64,000 nucleotides of DNA from Mucilaginibacter pedocola. Its GTDB lineage: Bacteria; Bacteroidota; Bacteroidia; Sphingobacteriales; Sphingobacteriaceae. The stretch's first letter is position 1. Every line of letters starts with the position of its first letter. The DNA lies in contig NZ_MBTF01000034.1 of assembly GCF_002013915.1 (NCBI RefSeq), positions 468,321 through 532,320 on the forward strand, given 5' to 3'. The notes under the pieces are model-generated. The model was not told the origin of the DNA and searched no databases. It saw nothing but the letters and a program-made list of their open reading frames with translations. This document shows, in pieces, positions 24,856 to 33,808 of this stretch. The translations under genes were made by a program, and so were the position numbers.

Positions 24856-27800
24856 CTACATTACTGGTGGATTATGTCCTGCTTGCGCTTGTTGAAGTTG
24901 TGCTTTGCCGTTTTCTTCATCTATTTTTGCCTGTCCTGCGGCTGTACGTGCATTGTTATTAAGTTGCTTGAATCTTGCCTGCAATGCCTTAAACTGCTTA
25001 GAAGTTATTTTTGTCATACTTATTGTATATGAACCATCTTTTTGTCTAGTGGCAGTCCATAATCCTGTATTTGCGAACTGATTCAAGACTTTTCCGGCTA
25101 TAGCATTCATTCCTTGCCCTGAACTGGCGGTTCCAATTTGCCGTCCGATTTGATTATTTAATAAATCTACATGCATATCAGCATTATCTAAAGCATTTTT
25201 ACCTGTAAATACTCTCTGACTAAGATCCGCATTAGGGTTATTTTCATGTGCATCTCCAAAGGACTGCGCTATATCGGAACCAAATTGGCTTGCAATAGTT
25301 GCCTGCCATAATGTATGCCGGAAGGCATTACTTTCTGTTCCTGCGCCTTCCTGCCCTCCTGCTAATACAGACCCAGAGTCATCCGATGCCCCACGTGTTG
25401 CAAATCTTTCTGAATTTGCTGAGATATTGGAAAAACCACGAGTTGGGGGACCAATAGCGAGAGCTGCAATTGGGTGAAAAACCTTAGCAAAGAACGTTCT
25501 TACTCCAGACGAAAATGTCGGTTCTGCATGTGGGTCATCATTATCAGCTTCCTCAGCTTCCATTCCATCCGGGTCAATAAACCTGATTGGATTATTATTC
25601 CCATAAACAAAAGTACTAAACCTTCGGGCCTTTTCAGCGAGCGGGTCGATGCCTGTCCACCTGGCGACAACAGGGTCGTAGAACCTTGCGCCGTAATCAT
25701 ACTGTGCCAGTTCGTCCTGCAGCTCCTTCCTGTTGTAAAGGTACTTGTTCGATGGGCTGTTGACCAGCCCCGGTACCTGCATCCCGAAAGGAAGGTAATC
25801 GGCGCTTTCTACCTTCCTCGCGTACCCCATCTTCGTATCGAACATCACCCGCGTATTACCCAGGTGGTCCGCTAAAAAGTACTCGTAGTTGTAGCTTGCC
25901 CCTTCCCTGAACGCCTGCCCTTCCTCCGTTTGGATAAAGTCGATCGTGGTTGTATTGCCGGTATACTGGATGCCATCGATATACTCCGTCGTGGTACCCG
26001 GGCCCGCTGTACTTACCCGCCGCAGCTTGGCCCCCGACGCATCGTACGTATAGTTGATCGTACTGCCCGAGAACGTGACAGTTTTGGGCAGGTTCACCAG
26101 GTTGTAAACGATGCCCGTTACCCCCTTGCCCGGGTCTGCCGCCAGGTTACCGTTAGGGTCGTATTTCCCCGCAAAGCTTGTTGTGCCTGACTTTTGCCCC
26201 GCATTATTGCTTGTCGCATCGGTGACGCTCTGCAGCTGGTTGCCCCCGCCGTATACATACGTGAGGTTATCTGCCAGCGTACTGTTCAGCGTCCGCTGCA
26301 GTGCCGTGATGTTCCCCTGCTTATCGTACGTAATCCCCTGCTCTATAGAACTGTTGTCGTTCCGTACGCCGGACGTCAACCTGTTCAGCTTATCATAAAG
26401 GTAGGTATAATAGCTGGTATTCGGGGCCGCCCCAGTACCCCAGAACTGGTACATGATGTTCCCGTTATAAGCCTTGTTCGTCCCTGTCTCGTAAAAAAGC
26501 TCTTCCTCGAAAAGCCCCGAGCTCTGCTTCTTCAGCCAGCCCCGCTGGTTGTACGTGTAAGTGACCTGCTCGTAAAAGTTAACGCTGTCCGTACTGTGCA
26601 GCCATTTGTCCTGCAGCTGCCCCACCTCGTTATAGGCGGACTTCGATATTAACGTGCGCGGCGTGGCCGTGCCGCTGTTATATACCTGCTGCCAGGTTTT
26701 CAGCTTACGCCCCGCATGGTCATATATGTACTGCACGTTCACCATGTGGAGCGGTGTGCCGGCATTCGCGGAGGTGAAGTGCTGGCGGCTAACCGTAGTC
26801 GGTGCATTCGTGAAATCGTATGTGGTGCTTACAGCATCATAATTGCCCGTGTTGTTCACCCCGCCAAGGTAATGCTGCTTGTATACTTTCAGCGGCCGCG
26901 CATCGCTGTCGTAATAAGTGACCGACGTGAGCATCGTACCCGTGCCCAGCACATTGGTATACTGCTGCGTCGGAAGCCCCCGCACCGACTGGCTGGCACC
27001 ATAAGGCGCACTATATGCTGCCGGCGCCAGCGAGGTGGCGCTGTAGTCGTCGTAAAGCGTAATGCTCAGGAAGGTATAGCCTGTGCCTACAGGCGTACTG
27101 GCATTGTTATACCCTGTCGTTGTACTGTTATCCCGCGTTTCCCAGTTGGGCGCCGTGAGCGACGGGCTATCGTAATAGGATTGCAGCCAGGCCTGCCCTG
27201 CTCCACTCGGCGTATAAAGGCTGGTATCCGGCATGGAGCCCCCATACTGGTAAATACCTGTAATAACTACGCGCCCCAACGCGTCATATTTAGTAAACGT
27301 CCATTCCTGCGGCATTTTAGCGCGTTGGTTCGCATCCTGCACCATCGCTACCTGGTCCAATGCGTTATAGACCATAAAGTCCCAGCCCTTTCCCGGGAGC
27401 TTCTTCCGGTAAGGGCGCCCCAGCGCATCGTACCAGTATTCGTAGCCTAGTTTACTGATCGTTTGAGATGTGATAGCGATGTCCTCGTCCGCATTCGTTT
27501 CCGGTGGCAGCACATAGCACAGGTTACCTTTATCGTCGTAAACATAGTACGTGCTCAGCCGCTCCAGCTTTACAACCGCATTCTTATAATTGTACGACCT
27601 TTTCAGCACTACATGCCCCTCCTGGTCTTTATATTCCTCCGTCGTGCCCGCACGCCCGCTTACCCAGTTCTCGTCCTTGCTTACCGTTACCGTTAAGCTA
27701 TTGTCCGGGTAAACCGCATTGCTGTAACGGGCAAGGCTCCGGCTGTTATCCGAATTGATAATGACATGGAAAAGAGATACCCGCCGCGAATTCACCGAGT

Positions 27801-28368
27801 CCGATGCCCACGTTATGCTATTGTTCAGCCGGTAATCCATCCGTACCGTATGCCCTCCCCCCAATTGCCACGCCGTGCCCGGTGCACCAACCTCCTCAGG
27901 CCGCCCAAGCGGGGAAGCCTCCAAGCCGGTAACAGAATACGGAGCAGTGTTCGTCGCCACACCGGAAGGTGGGGTACTGTAAAAACCGGAAACGCCTGTC
28001 GTTAATGCCGATGCCTGGTAAGCACCCGCCGTCGAACCCGACGGAATATAAGGCAGGTACTTCTTTACCTCACGCCCATACTGGTCGTACTCGTTCGGCG
28101 TTACCACATCATAACCCAATGGCGAGCCCATACGCTGGACCGTTTGAAGCCCACGCCCCAAGCCATCTGCATACTGGATGACCGACTGCACCTTAGTCTT
28201 GTCGCCGCTTACAGCCCGTAAAGAGGCGTCGTCCTTAACCCCTCCTACACGTAACGTATTGCTGATAATATAGTTCCGGTCAAGGCTCTGCCCAAACGAT
28301 AATAATGGGCAAGATAGTACCCCTAAAAGTAGGGACGCACTTAATATAATCCTTCTGTCTCTTCTCAT
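24856..28368 (-). CDS. DUF6443/Rhs-repeat protein with C-terminal toxin-like domain
   Basis: 1170 residues: signal peptide (MRRDRRIILSASLLLGVLSC...SFGQ), DUF6443 region (QYADGLGRGLQTVQRMGSPL), YD repeats, and the Rhs core end motif (KYLYNRKELQDELAQYDYGA, RFYDPVVARWTGIDPLAE, NNNPIRFIDPDGM). After the core a variable tip of about 200 residues contains NAFRHTLWQATIAS, DAHENNPNADLS and MHVDLLNNQIGRQIG; this HxxxW...AHE...DxxNN pattern resembles a family I believe is called DUF6973, activity unknown. Rhs cores encapsulate such tips and release them into target cells. The following lipoprotein gene is the candidate immunity gene. Confidence 0.85.
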   Translation of the reverse strand: MRRDRRIILSASLLLGVLSCPLLSFGQSLDRNYIISNTLRVGGVKDDASLRAVSGDKTKVQSVIQYADGLGRGLQTVQRMGSPLGYDVVTPNEYDQYGREVKKYLPYIPSGSTAGAYQASALTTGVSGFYSTPPSGVATNTAPYSVTGLEASPLGRPEEVGAPGTAWQLGGGHTVRMDYRLNNSITWASDSVNSRRVSLFHVIINSDNSRSLARYSNAVYPDNSLTVTVSKDENWVSGRAGTTEEYKDQEGHVVLKRSYNYKNAVVKLERLSTYYVYDDKGNLCYVLPPETNADEDIAITSQTISKLGYEYWYDALGRPYRKKLPGKGWDFMVYNALDQVAMVQDANQRAKMPQEWTFTKYDALGRVVITGIYQYGGSMPDTSLYTPSGAGQAWLQSYYDSPSLTAPNWETRDNSTTTGYNNASTPVGTGYTFLSITLYDDYSATSLAPAAYSAPYGASQSVRGLPTQQYTNVLGTGTMLTSVTYYDSDARPLKVYKQHYLGGVNNTGNYDAVSTTYDFTNAPTTVSRQHFTSANAGTPLHMVNVQYIYDHAGRKLKTWQQVYNSGTATPRTLISKSAYNEVGQLQDKWLHSTDSVNFYEQVTYTYNQRGWLKKQSSGLFEEELFYETGTNKAYNGNIMYQFWGTGAAPNTSYYTYLYDKLNRLTSGVRNDNSSIEQGITYDKQGNITALQRTLNSTLADNLTYVYGGGNQLQSVTDATSNNAGQKSGTTSFAGKYDPNGNLAADPGKGVTGIVYNLVNLPKTVTFSGSTINYTYDASGAKLRRVSTAGPGTTTEYIDGIQYTGNTTTIDFIQTEEGQAFREGASYNYEYFLADHLGNTRVMFDTKMGYARKVESADYLPFGMQVPGLVNSPSNKYLYNRKELQDELAQYDYGARFYDPVVARWTGIDPLAEKARRFSTFVYGNNNPIRFIDPDGMEAEEADNDDPHAEPTFSSGVRTFFAKVFHPIAALAIGPPTRGFSNISANSERFATRGASDDSGSVLAGGQEGAGTESNAFRHTLWQATIASQFGSDIAQSFGDAHENNPNADLSQRVFTGKNALDNADMHVDLLNNQIGRQIGTASSGQGMNAIAGKVLNQFANTGLWTATRQKDGSYTISMTKITSKQFKALQARFKQLNNNARTAAGQAKIDEENGKAQLQQAQAGHNPPVM

Positions 28369-28371
28369 CTC

Positions 28372-28381
28372 GGTTTAGGTT
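28372..28381 (-). promoter_or_regulatory. Shared leader motif AACCTAAACC
   Basis: On the minus strand AACCTAAACC ends 3 bp before the ATG at 28368. The same core precedes the starts at 18999, 31911 and 40990. Confidence 0.45.
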
Positions 28382-28806
28382 TGTAGATGATTTACTAGGT
28401 TGGTGTATCAGGTAATTAATTAAAGGCGCGGGCATTAAACGCTAATGCCGTGTTAGCTTACAGCATCGCCGGAAAACAATATGCAACAGGTAATAAATAT
28501 TCATTCTCATATATTATAAGGATAGGTTAACTTTTATAATTGGTATATGGCGCATAAACTAACTGGTAGTAAAACAAACCAGCTGATTATTACACCTTAT
28601 TTAGGCAACACAATGTAAAATATCTATTTGATTATTACAAATTTTACCGCCCTATTATTTAGAGGAAAATAAATAAATTCTCACCGTTAAAAGTAATTCT
28701 CCTCCGGGCCTCGCTGCAGCATCAGGTGATAAGGTAAAATAGTAAAATGAAATGCCAAAAAATAAATTATTGGAATTAGCTATGCTTTTAACTTCAGGTT
28801 GCCCAT
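28382..28806. other. Intergenic, no gene seen
   Basis: About 425 AT-rich bp that must contain the promoter of the Rhs gene at 28368 and the transcription end of the T9SS-sorted protein gene. No exact TAnnTTTG element near the start and no strong hairpin was identified. Confidence 0.4.
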
Positions 28807-31800
28807 TTAATAAAAAATGGTCACAGGCCCGCTAAAACGCTGTTTACCCTTTTTAGCCGTTACGATATAGTAGTAAGTGCCCGCCGGCAATGCCCTACCC
28901 CTGAATTTACCATCCCAGGGCGTGTAATACCCTTTACTGTAAAACACCTCAGCTCCCTGCCTGTTATATATCCTAACAACTGCAGAAGGGTCGTTCTCTA
29001 TACCGGATATTCGCCAGGTGTCGTTGGCCAGGTCGCCATTGGGCGTAAAAGCATTGGCCAGGTTAACGTCTGCACAGGCTGATGATACTACAATTTGCTG
29101 GCTGGCCTGGCAGCCATTTTCATCCTCTACTGTCAGCAAAATACTTTGCGGCTCCCTAATGGCGTACCCGGAGCTTCCTTGAATATTATTCCAAAAATAA
29201 CGGCGGAACCCGGCAGGGGCGGTTAAAACCACAGTAGATTTTGTATAGGTGCAAACGGAAGTGTCGGGGACATGAAATACAGGCGCGGGGAGCATCTTGA
29301 TTTTTATACTATCTTCTGCAGCACATCCGGTGGCACTGGTTACTTTTACTTTATATAAACCACTATTGTTCACGGTAATACGAGGCGTTGTTTCACCGGT
29401 AGACCAGTTTATATACCCTCCTGCATAGGAAACTGACAAGCTAACCTCCTCTCCACTACATAAAGAAGTGTTTATCTTTTGGGAAATATGGACAGTGGGC
29501 ACCTCGTAAAATACCAGTGAGTAGGGCGGTGAAACAGTATTGCATTGTGGCCTTTCTTTACTTATGGCTATTACCTGGTACGTTCCGGGTAATAGCGTGG
29601 TAATTTCCGTCTTACCCTTGAGTTCAGGCAAATCAAGGCCATCACGCCTCCAGGAAATATTGTAATTCCCGGCGAGGCCCCCGCCCAAAAACAGCCTGGC
29701 TGCTTCCCCAATGCAATACGCCTGCTTTATCGTTTTGATAAGTAAACGCGGCATTTCAATAACTTTCAAGGAAACTTTACTACTTGGCACCCAGGTTCCC
29801 GGGCAGGAACTGGCTTCTACATAGTACTCACCCGGCGATGAAACATTTATATCACTTACATCCTCCCCTGTAAGCACACCGTTTAAATACCACCGGTATC
29901 GATATGCAGGGTTGTTAGTTGCGGATAGCTTAACGCTTTCCCCCTCGCAAATAATAATTTCGCCGGCCTTGTCCAGGTTTACAACAGGTGATTTGATAAA
30001 TTGGATCACCAGCGGCTCAGACTCTTTTGTACAGCGCTGCCCTGTAGCACTTAACAACACCTTATAAGATCCGGCTTTATCAATTTGGACGCTGGAGCGA
30101 TTCGCAAACGAATCAATTTCGTATCCATCCAGGAGCCAATGAATCGTATAACCGGAGCTTACAGGAACGTTTAAGTTTATCGTTACCGGCATTCCCTCAC
30201 AATTAATAAGGGCACCGGTATGCAACTGGGGTACGGGAAGATTGATAAGCTCCAGTTTAACATCCTTGGACGGTAACCAGCTGCCGCTACATGCACTTAC
30301 TTCTACATGGTATACCCCGCTTTGCGTAGCCGTCATTTTAAATTCGGTATCACCCGTAAGTTGCCCGTCCCTCCACCACCTGTAGCGGTAAGCAGGGCTA
30401 TAGTCAGTATTTAATGCCGCAGATGCACTGTCACAATACGATAGATTATCCGGATAGTTAAATGAAAAAACCGGGGAACTCACGACAGATAATTCCAGGC
30501 TATTGGTTTCGAGGTGAGAGTTCTGGCATGGGTCATAAAGTACTGCATGGTAATTGCCGGGAATGCTGGTTACTAATTCAGCATGGCTTTCCCCGATAAG
30601 CTGTTCATTACCACGGTACCACTGAATGCTGCTTCCTGTGTAATGCTTCGGGTCAACAGCCAATATAGCCTGCTCTCCGGAACAAATGCTAAGCTTATGC
30701 TGCATACCTGGCGCCCCTTTAAAAGACGCTGCCTGGAAACTGCCTTGTCCAACAAATTTTGCATAGTCAGGTTTCAGGAAGTAAAGCCCCGTTCCGGTAG
30801 CAACCCAGGCGCCATCCTCGCAAAGCGGCACATGCATTGAGGCTACATTTACACATATGTCATTTACTTTGGCCATGCCGAGCGCGTCCAGATGGAACAA
30901 TTCAAAGGGCCGTAACCCTACAGAAGTTCTTGTATAAATGGAATTGCTGAAATACAAGCCCCGGTCCGTCCCGACCAACAAATTTTGTTTGATCATCCCC
31001 GGATCCCCAAACCACTCTCCTTCCCCAAAGGCAGCCAGCCCGTATATATTTGTAACCTTGTTAACCTGTATGCCATTCAGGTAATGCGCGACAGGAGAAT
31101 GAACATAATAGCTCTGGTTAAAATTATTCTGGAACAAGCCATTGCTGTTCCCCCAAAACATTTCCATCCTGCTGGTAACCGCGTCATAAACATACATGGA
31201 AGGGGAAATCATACAAGCGGTCTTAATATTATAGCCGTAGCCATTTCCGCCCTCCCAAAGAAAACCCATAAATGTGGCATATTCTCCCCGAAAGGTTACC
31301 GGTAATTGTTTCAGGCCATCATATTCACTTGCACCGGCGGTACTGTCCCGGTACATCTCAGTCCGGTAAGTCGCCTCATAGACCAGGCTGCTATGTTCCC
31401 CTTCCGGATGTGTGGCTTTTTCGGCACGTATATCATAAAAGTAAAGCCCTTTATCCGAGCCCACAATAAGCACTGGTGGTGCGCCCGCATCGAAATAGAA
31501 AAAATCATAGTAAGTATTTTTCTTTATCCCGATAGAATTAGCGGCACTCAGAATACCTTCGGCAGCCCCGATCGTTTTAAGGCCTCCGCTTTTATATTGA
31601 ACCACTGCCCCTGTAGCTGTTGCAAGGAATACAGTATCCTTATTTAACCCTGCAATATCAATAAACGAATCATGGGAATAGGCCGAAAAATTTGCTGTGA
31701 GGTCTTCGACCTGGCTGGTAATACTATTGATCCGGTATACCTCATTGTTTTGAGACAACACCCAAACATAGGGGTCAAAAAAGTCACGCTTTACTTTGAT

Positions 31801-31911
31801 AATTTCCTTTCCCTGTAAAAAAGCCCCGCTAACCTGGAATTCAACATCTTGTTGTGCGTACAGGCAACGGCACCATACCATGAAAGATAATATCACAAAC
31901 AGCCGGCGCAT
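28807..31911 (-). CDS. T9SS type B sorted surface protein with Ig-like repeats
   Basis: 1034 residues. A signal peptide (MRRLFVILSFMVWCRCLYAQ) is followed by about 350 residues with beta-propeller-like repeats (VWVLSQNNEVYRINSITSQV, LIVGSDKGLYFYD, LLVGTDRGLYFSNSIY), then five or six Ig/PKD-like modules each with a Cys pair (SICSGEQAILAV, IICEGESVKLSA, SLCSGEEVSLSV). The C terminus (NAFTPNGDLANDTWRISG ... VRIYNRQGAEVFYSKGYYTP ... LPAGTYYYIVTAKKGK) is the gliding-motility type B domain that targets export by the type IX system. Likely an adhesin or surface sensor. Ends 438 bp before the Rhs gene on the same strand. Confidence 0.9.
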   Translation of the reverse strand: MRRLFVILSFMVWCRCLYAQQDVEFQVSGAFLQGKEIIKVKRDFFDPYVWVLSQNNEVYRINSITSQVEDLTANFSAYSHDSFIDIAGLNKDTVFLATATGAVVQYKSGGLKTIGAAEGILSAANSIGIKKNTYYDFFYFDAGAPPVLIVGSDKGLYFYDIRAEKATHPEGEHSSLVYEATYRTEMYRDSTAGASEYDGLKQLPVTFRGEYATFMGFLWEGGNGYGYNIKTACMISPSMYVYDAVTSRMEMFWGNSNGLFQNNFNQSYYVHSPVAHYLNGIQVNKVTNIYGLAAFGEGEWFGDPGMIKQNLLVGTDRGLYFSNSIYTRTSVGLRPFELFHLDALGMAKVNDICVNVASMHVPLCEDGAWVATGTGLYFLKPDYAKFVGQGSFQAASFKGAPGMQHKLSICSGEQAILAVDPKHYTGSSIQWYRGNEQLIGESHAELVTSIPGNYHAVLYDPCQNSHLETNSLELSVVSSPVFSFNYPDNLSYCDSASAALNTDYSPAYRYRWWRDGQLTGDTEFKMTATQSGVYHVEVSACSGSWLPSKDVKLELINLPVPQLHTGALINCEGMPVTINLNVPVSSGYTIHWLLDGYEIDSFANRSSVQIDKAGSYKVLLSATGQRCTKESEPLVIQFIKSPVVNLDKAGEIIICEGESVKLSATNNPAYRYRWYLNGVLTGEDVSDINVSSPGEYYVEASSCPGTWVPSSKVSLKVIEMPRLLIKTIKQAYCIGEAARLFLGGGLAGNYNISWRRDGLDLPELKGKTEITTLLPGTYQVIAISKERPQCNTVSPPYSLVFYEVPTVHISQKINTSLCSGEEVSLSVSYAGGYINWSTGETTPRITVNNSGLYKVKVTSATGCAAEDSIKIKMLPAPVFHVPDTSVCTYTKSTVVLTAPAGFRRYFWNNIQGSSGYAIREPQSILLTVEDENGCQASQQIVVSSACADVNLANAFTPNGDLANDTWRISGIENDPSAVVRIYNRQGAEVFYSKGYYTPWDGKFRGRALPAGTYYYIVTAKKGKQRFSGPVTIFY

Positions 31912-31925
31912 TGGGATAGCGATTA

Positions 31926-31933
31926 GGTTTAGG
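31926..31933 (-). promoter_or_regulatory. Shared leader motif CCTAAACC
   Basis: On the minus strand CCTAAACCTAA lies 12-22 bp before the ATG at 31911, as in the Rhs-type genes. Confidence 0.4.
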
Positions 31934-32006
31934 CAAGCAATATAATTATTTTTAAACTATTAAATAAAAAACAGGTAATGAGATAACCGTATCCTATTCC
32001 GGTGGG

Positions 32007-32175
32007 CAACAACACTCCACCCATTGAAACACTTACACGGCAAGCTATTACCCTTTAAGTAAAGAAGCGGCCTTTTGAGTTGCGTGATCAAGACGGCGAA
32101 CCCTGCCAAGCGTTAGTTGATGAAAACAGGCAGGTTTAAGGACCGTAATTACACGTTAACGGATAAATGTAAACC
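32007..32175 (+). pseudogene. Decayed copy of the 145-aa winged-helix gene
   Basis: The DNA aligns with 15546-15720. The block GGCCTTTTGAGTTGCGTGA is identical at 32069-32087 and 15613-15631, and flanking codons give KRPFELRDQDGEPCQALVDE against KWPFELREKAGEAYQTLADE. A stop (TAA at 32137-32139 region) and a frame change precede a segment reading DRNYTLTDKCK, matching NKYKLLDKGF. The start codon and the second winged-helix unit are missing. It lies convergent to the intact 222-aa gene, just as the intact winged-helix gene lies convergent to the decayed copy of that gene at 17 kb. Confidence 0.75.
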
Positions 32176-32217
32176 CTGCCAACAGGTAAAACCGGGCACA
32201 GCATTAGCGGCAAGGAA

Positions 32218-32886
32218 TCACCGGTATTCCCTTACTATTTTAGATAAAACACCAAGCGCCTCGATGACTTTATCCACATCTCTGCGCTCCGGGCGCCCGG
32301 AGTTGCTGCGCAGGCTTTCATGTGACAGGCCATCCCGATGCGGCGTTGATAAAAAGGGCGTTAAAGCCTGAAAGGCGGCCCGTTTCGATACCGTATCAAT
32401 CAGGCCTGCATCGAATGCGCCGCGCACCAGGATGCCAATCTGGTCTCCGCTTAACTTTAGCAGGATTTTAAATAAAGAGAAAGGCCGCACCTGAGCAGCC
32501 GGTGCAGGGGCATGGGTGCCATAGCGGCGCTCTAAATTCTGCGCCAGGCCGGCAAGGCCGCTGAATATCAGCTGGCCAGTCGTCCGCAATATACCTTTAG
32601 CCGGGTATTTGTCAAGATTTGATGCGGCTTGCTGCAACAGCAGCCTTACGGCCTGGTCATAATGCCCCGCTATAGCCTTCAATTGTTCACCGTTGTAAAG
32701 TGAAAAGGCCTGCGTTTTTGCTGTGGTGCTGATCTCATCGAGTTCAACAGGCAAACGTTCAGATACAGCCTGGAAAAAATCAGAGGACAACAACCCCAGG
32801 TCACTTCTATCCGGATTTAATGCCCTTTCCACAAGATCATCCAGCCATAAAAATGGATATGTTTCTTTGGTTTCATTTCTATTCAT
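32218..32886 (-). CDS. Unknown protein, intact member of a family decayed at 17 kb
   Basis: 222 residues from the Met at 32886 (MNRNETKETYPFLWLDDLVE); a longer frame from 32937 adds 17 residues with no clear domain. Predicted all-helical and soluble, with SDFFQAVSERLPVELDE, QAVRLLLQQAASNLDKYP and a C-terminal part LLKLSGDQIGILVRGAFD ... LSTPHRDGLSHESLRSNSGR that is the portion shared with the remnant at 17090-17345. I do not recognise the family. The Ser/Arg-rich C-terminal segment followed by a last helix (KVIEALGVLSKIVREYR) resembles a small DNA-binding tail, but this is weak. Confidence 0.7.
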   Translation of the reverse strand: MNRNETKETYPFLWLDDLVERALNPDRSDLGLLSSDFFQAVSERLPVELDEISTTAKTQAFSLYNGEQLKAIAGHYDQAVRLLLQQAASNLDKYPAKGILRTTGQLIFSGLAGLAQNLERRYGTHAPAPAAQVRPFSLFKILLKLSGDQIGILVRGAFDAGLIDTVSKRAAFQALTPFLSTPHRDGLSHESLRSNSGRPERRDVDKVIEALGVLSKIVREYR

Positions 32887-32955
32887 AATTGCGGGGCTAT
32901 GGTGAATATTAAATTTCGTTAAAAGCAAATCTGCCAACTATATGCAATCTTCCAC

Positions 32956-32969
32956 TTGACAATTATCAT
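32956..32969. promoter_or_regulatory. Degenerate Crp/Fnr-type site
   Basis: TTGAC-AATT-ATCAT matches the TTGAY-N4-RTCAA layout with one mismatch. It lies in the divergent region between the 222-aa gene and the Crp/Fnr gene, closer to the former. Confidence 0.3.
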
Positions 32970-33063
32970 TTTCTCAATTCTTCACAATCCAATAAAAACA
33001 ATACACAATAAATTGATTAACAACCACTTTTAACAACTACCCATCATTCAACAACTATCCAAA

Positions 33064-33079
33064 TTTGACATTTGTCAAA
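33064..33079. promoter_or_regulatory. Crp/Fnr-type operator upstream of the Crp/Fnr gene
   Basis: TTTGACA-TT-TGTCAAA is a 7-bp-arm palindrome that fits the TTGAC-N4-GTCAA geometry of Crp/Fnr family sites (33065-33078). It lies 124 bp before the regulator start at 33203, suggesting autoregulation and control of the downstream peptidase-like gene. Confidence 0.55.
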
Positions 33080-33202
33080 AAAACGCAGCTAACTGTATAA
33101 TAATTCCAGACCGAAACATGTTTAATTAAACGAAACCCTATTTAACTTAAGAGAACACCCATAGTACCCAATTGGCAATTTTTCCATATAACACATTGAC
33201 TG

Positions 33203-33802
33203 ATGGATACGAATTTACTGATCACAACACTGAACTTTATTGCGCCATTATCAGCCGCATTAGAACATCAATTAATTAAGCAGCTCCGGCCGGAAACCTA
33301 CGAAGGGAAACATTTGCTTTTGCAGGAAGGGCAGGTCGCCAGGCGGATCTGGTTCATCAATAAAGGATTCGCGCGTGCGTATTACCATACCCCCGAGGGC
33401 CGGGAGTGTACCGTCTGGTTTATGGGGGAAGGCGACCTGATGATATCTGTTTACAGCTTTTACACCCAGCAACCAGCCAGGGAAACCATTGAACTCGTAG
33501 ATGGTGGTGAGCTTTTATCAATGTCCTGGGCAGAGTTACAGGCCATTTATGCCGGGCATCCGGAATTCAATTACATCGGGCGTAAGGTTACTGAAAAATA
33601 CTACATTCTGGCTGAAGAACGCGCGATACTCCTACGGACGCTCACCGGCCGTGAGCGTTACGAAAAGTTACTGGCCAATCATCCGGATATCCTGCAGAAA
33701 GCATCGCTCAGCCAGATCGCATCCTACCTGTCTATTACGCCGGAAACCCTCAGCCGGATCAGGGCAGGTAAAGTACAAATGAACAGAAAAGCATCCGCAT
33801 GA
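33203..33802 (+). CDS. Crp/Fnr family transcriptional regulator
   Basis: 199 residues with the Bacteroidota form of the family: cyclic-nucleotide-binding-like beta barrel (YEGKHLLLQEGQVARRIWFI, GFARAYYHTPEGRECTVWFM, GEGDLMISVYSFYTQQPA), dimerisation helix (EKYYILAEERAILLRTLTGR) and winged-helix DNA-binding end (ASLSQIASYLSITPETLSRI). It lacks the Cys cluster of oxygen-sensing Fnr. The next gene starts 6 bp after its stop, so the two are co-transcribed, and a matching palindromic site lies upstream. Ligand unknown. Confidence 0.92.
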   Translation: MDTNLLITTLNFIAPLSAALEHQLIKQLRPETYEGKHLLLQEGQVARRIWFINKGFARAYYHTPEGRECTVWFMGEGDLMISVYSFYTQQPARETIELVDGGELLSMSWAELQAIYAGHPEFNYIGRKVTEKYYILAEERAILLRTLTGRERYEKLLANHPDILQKASLSQIASYLSITPETLSRIRAGKVQMNRKASA

Positions 33803-33808
33803 CCCGTT

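Noticed and set aside
26716..27450. 244-residue plus-strand frame inside the Rhs gene
   Set aside because: Antisense shadow of YD repeats; Arg/Val/Ile-rich with no fold-like pattern.
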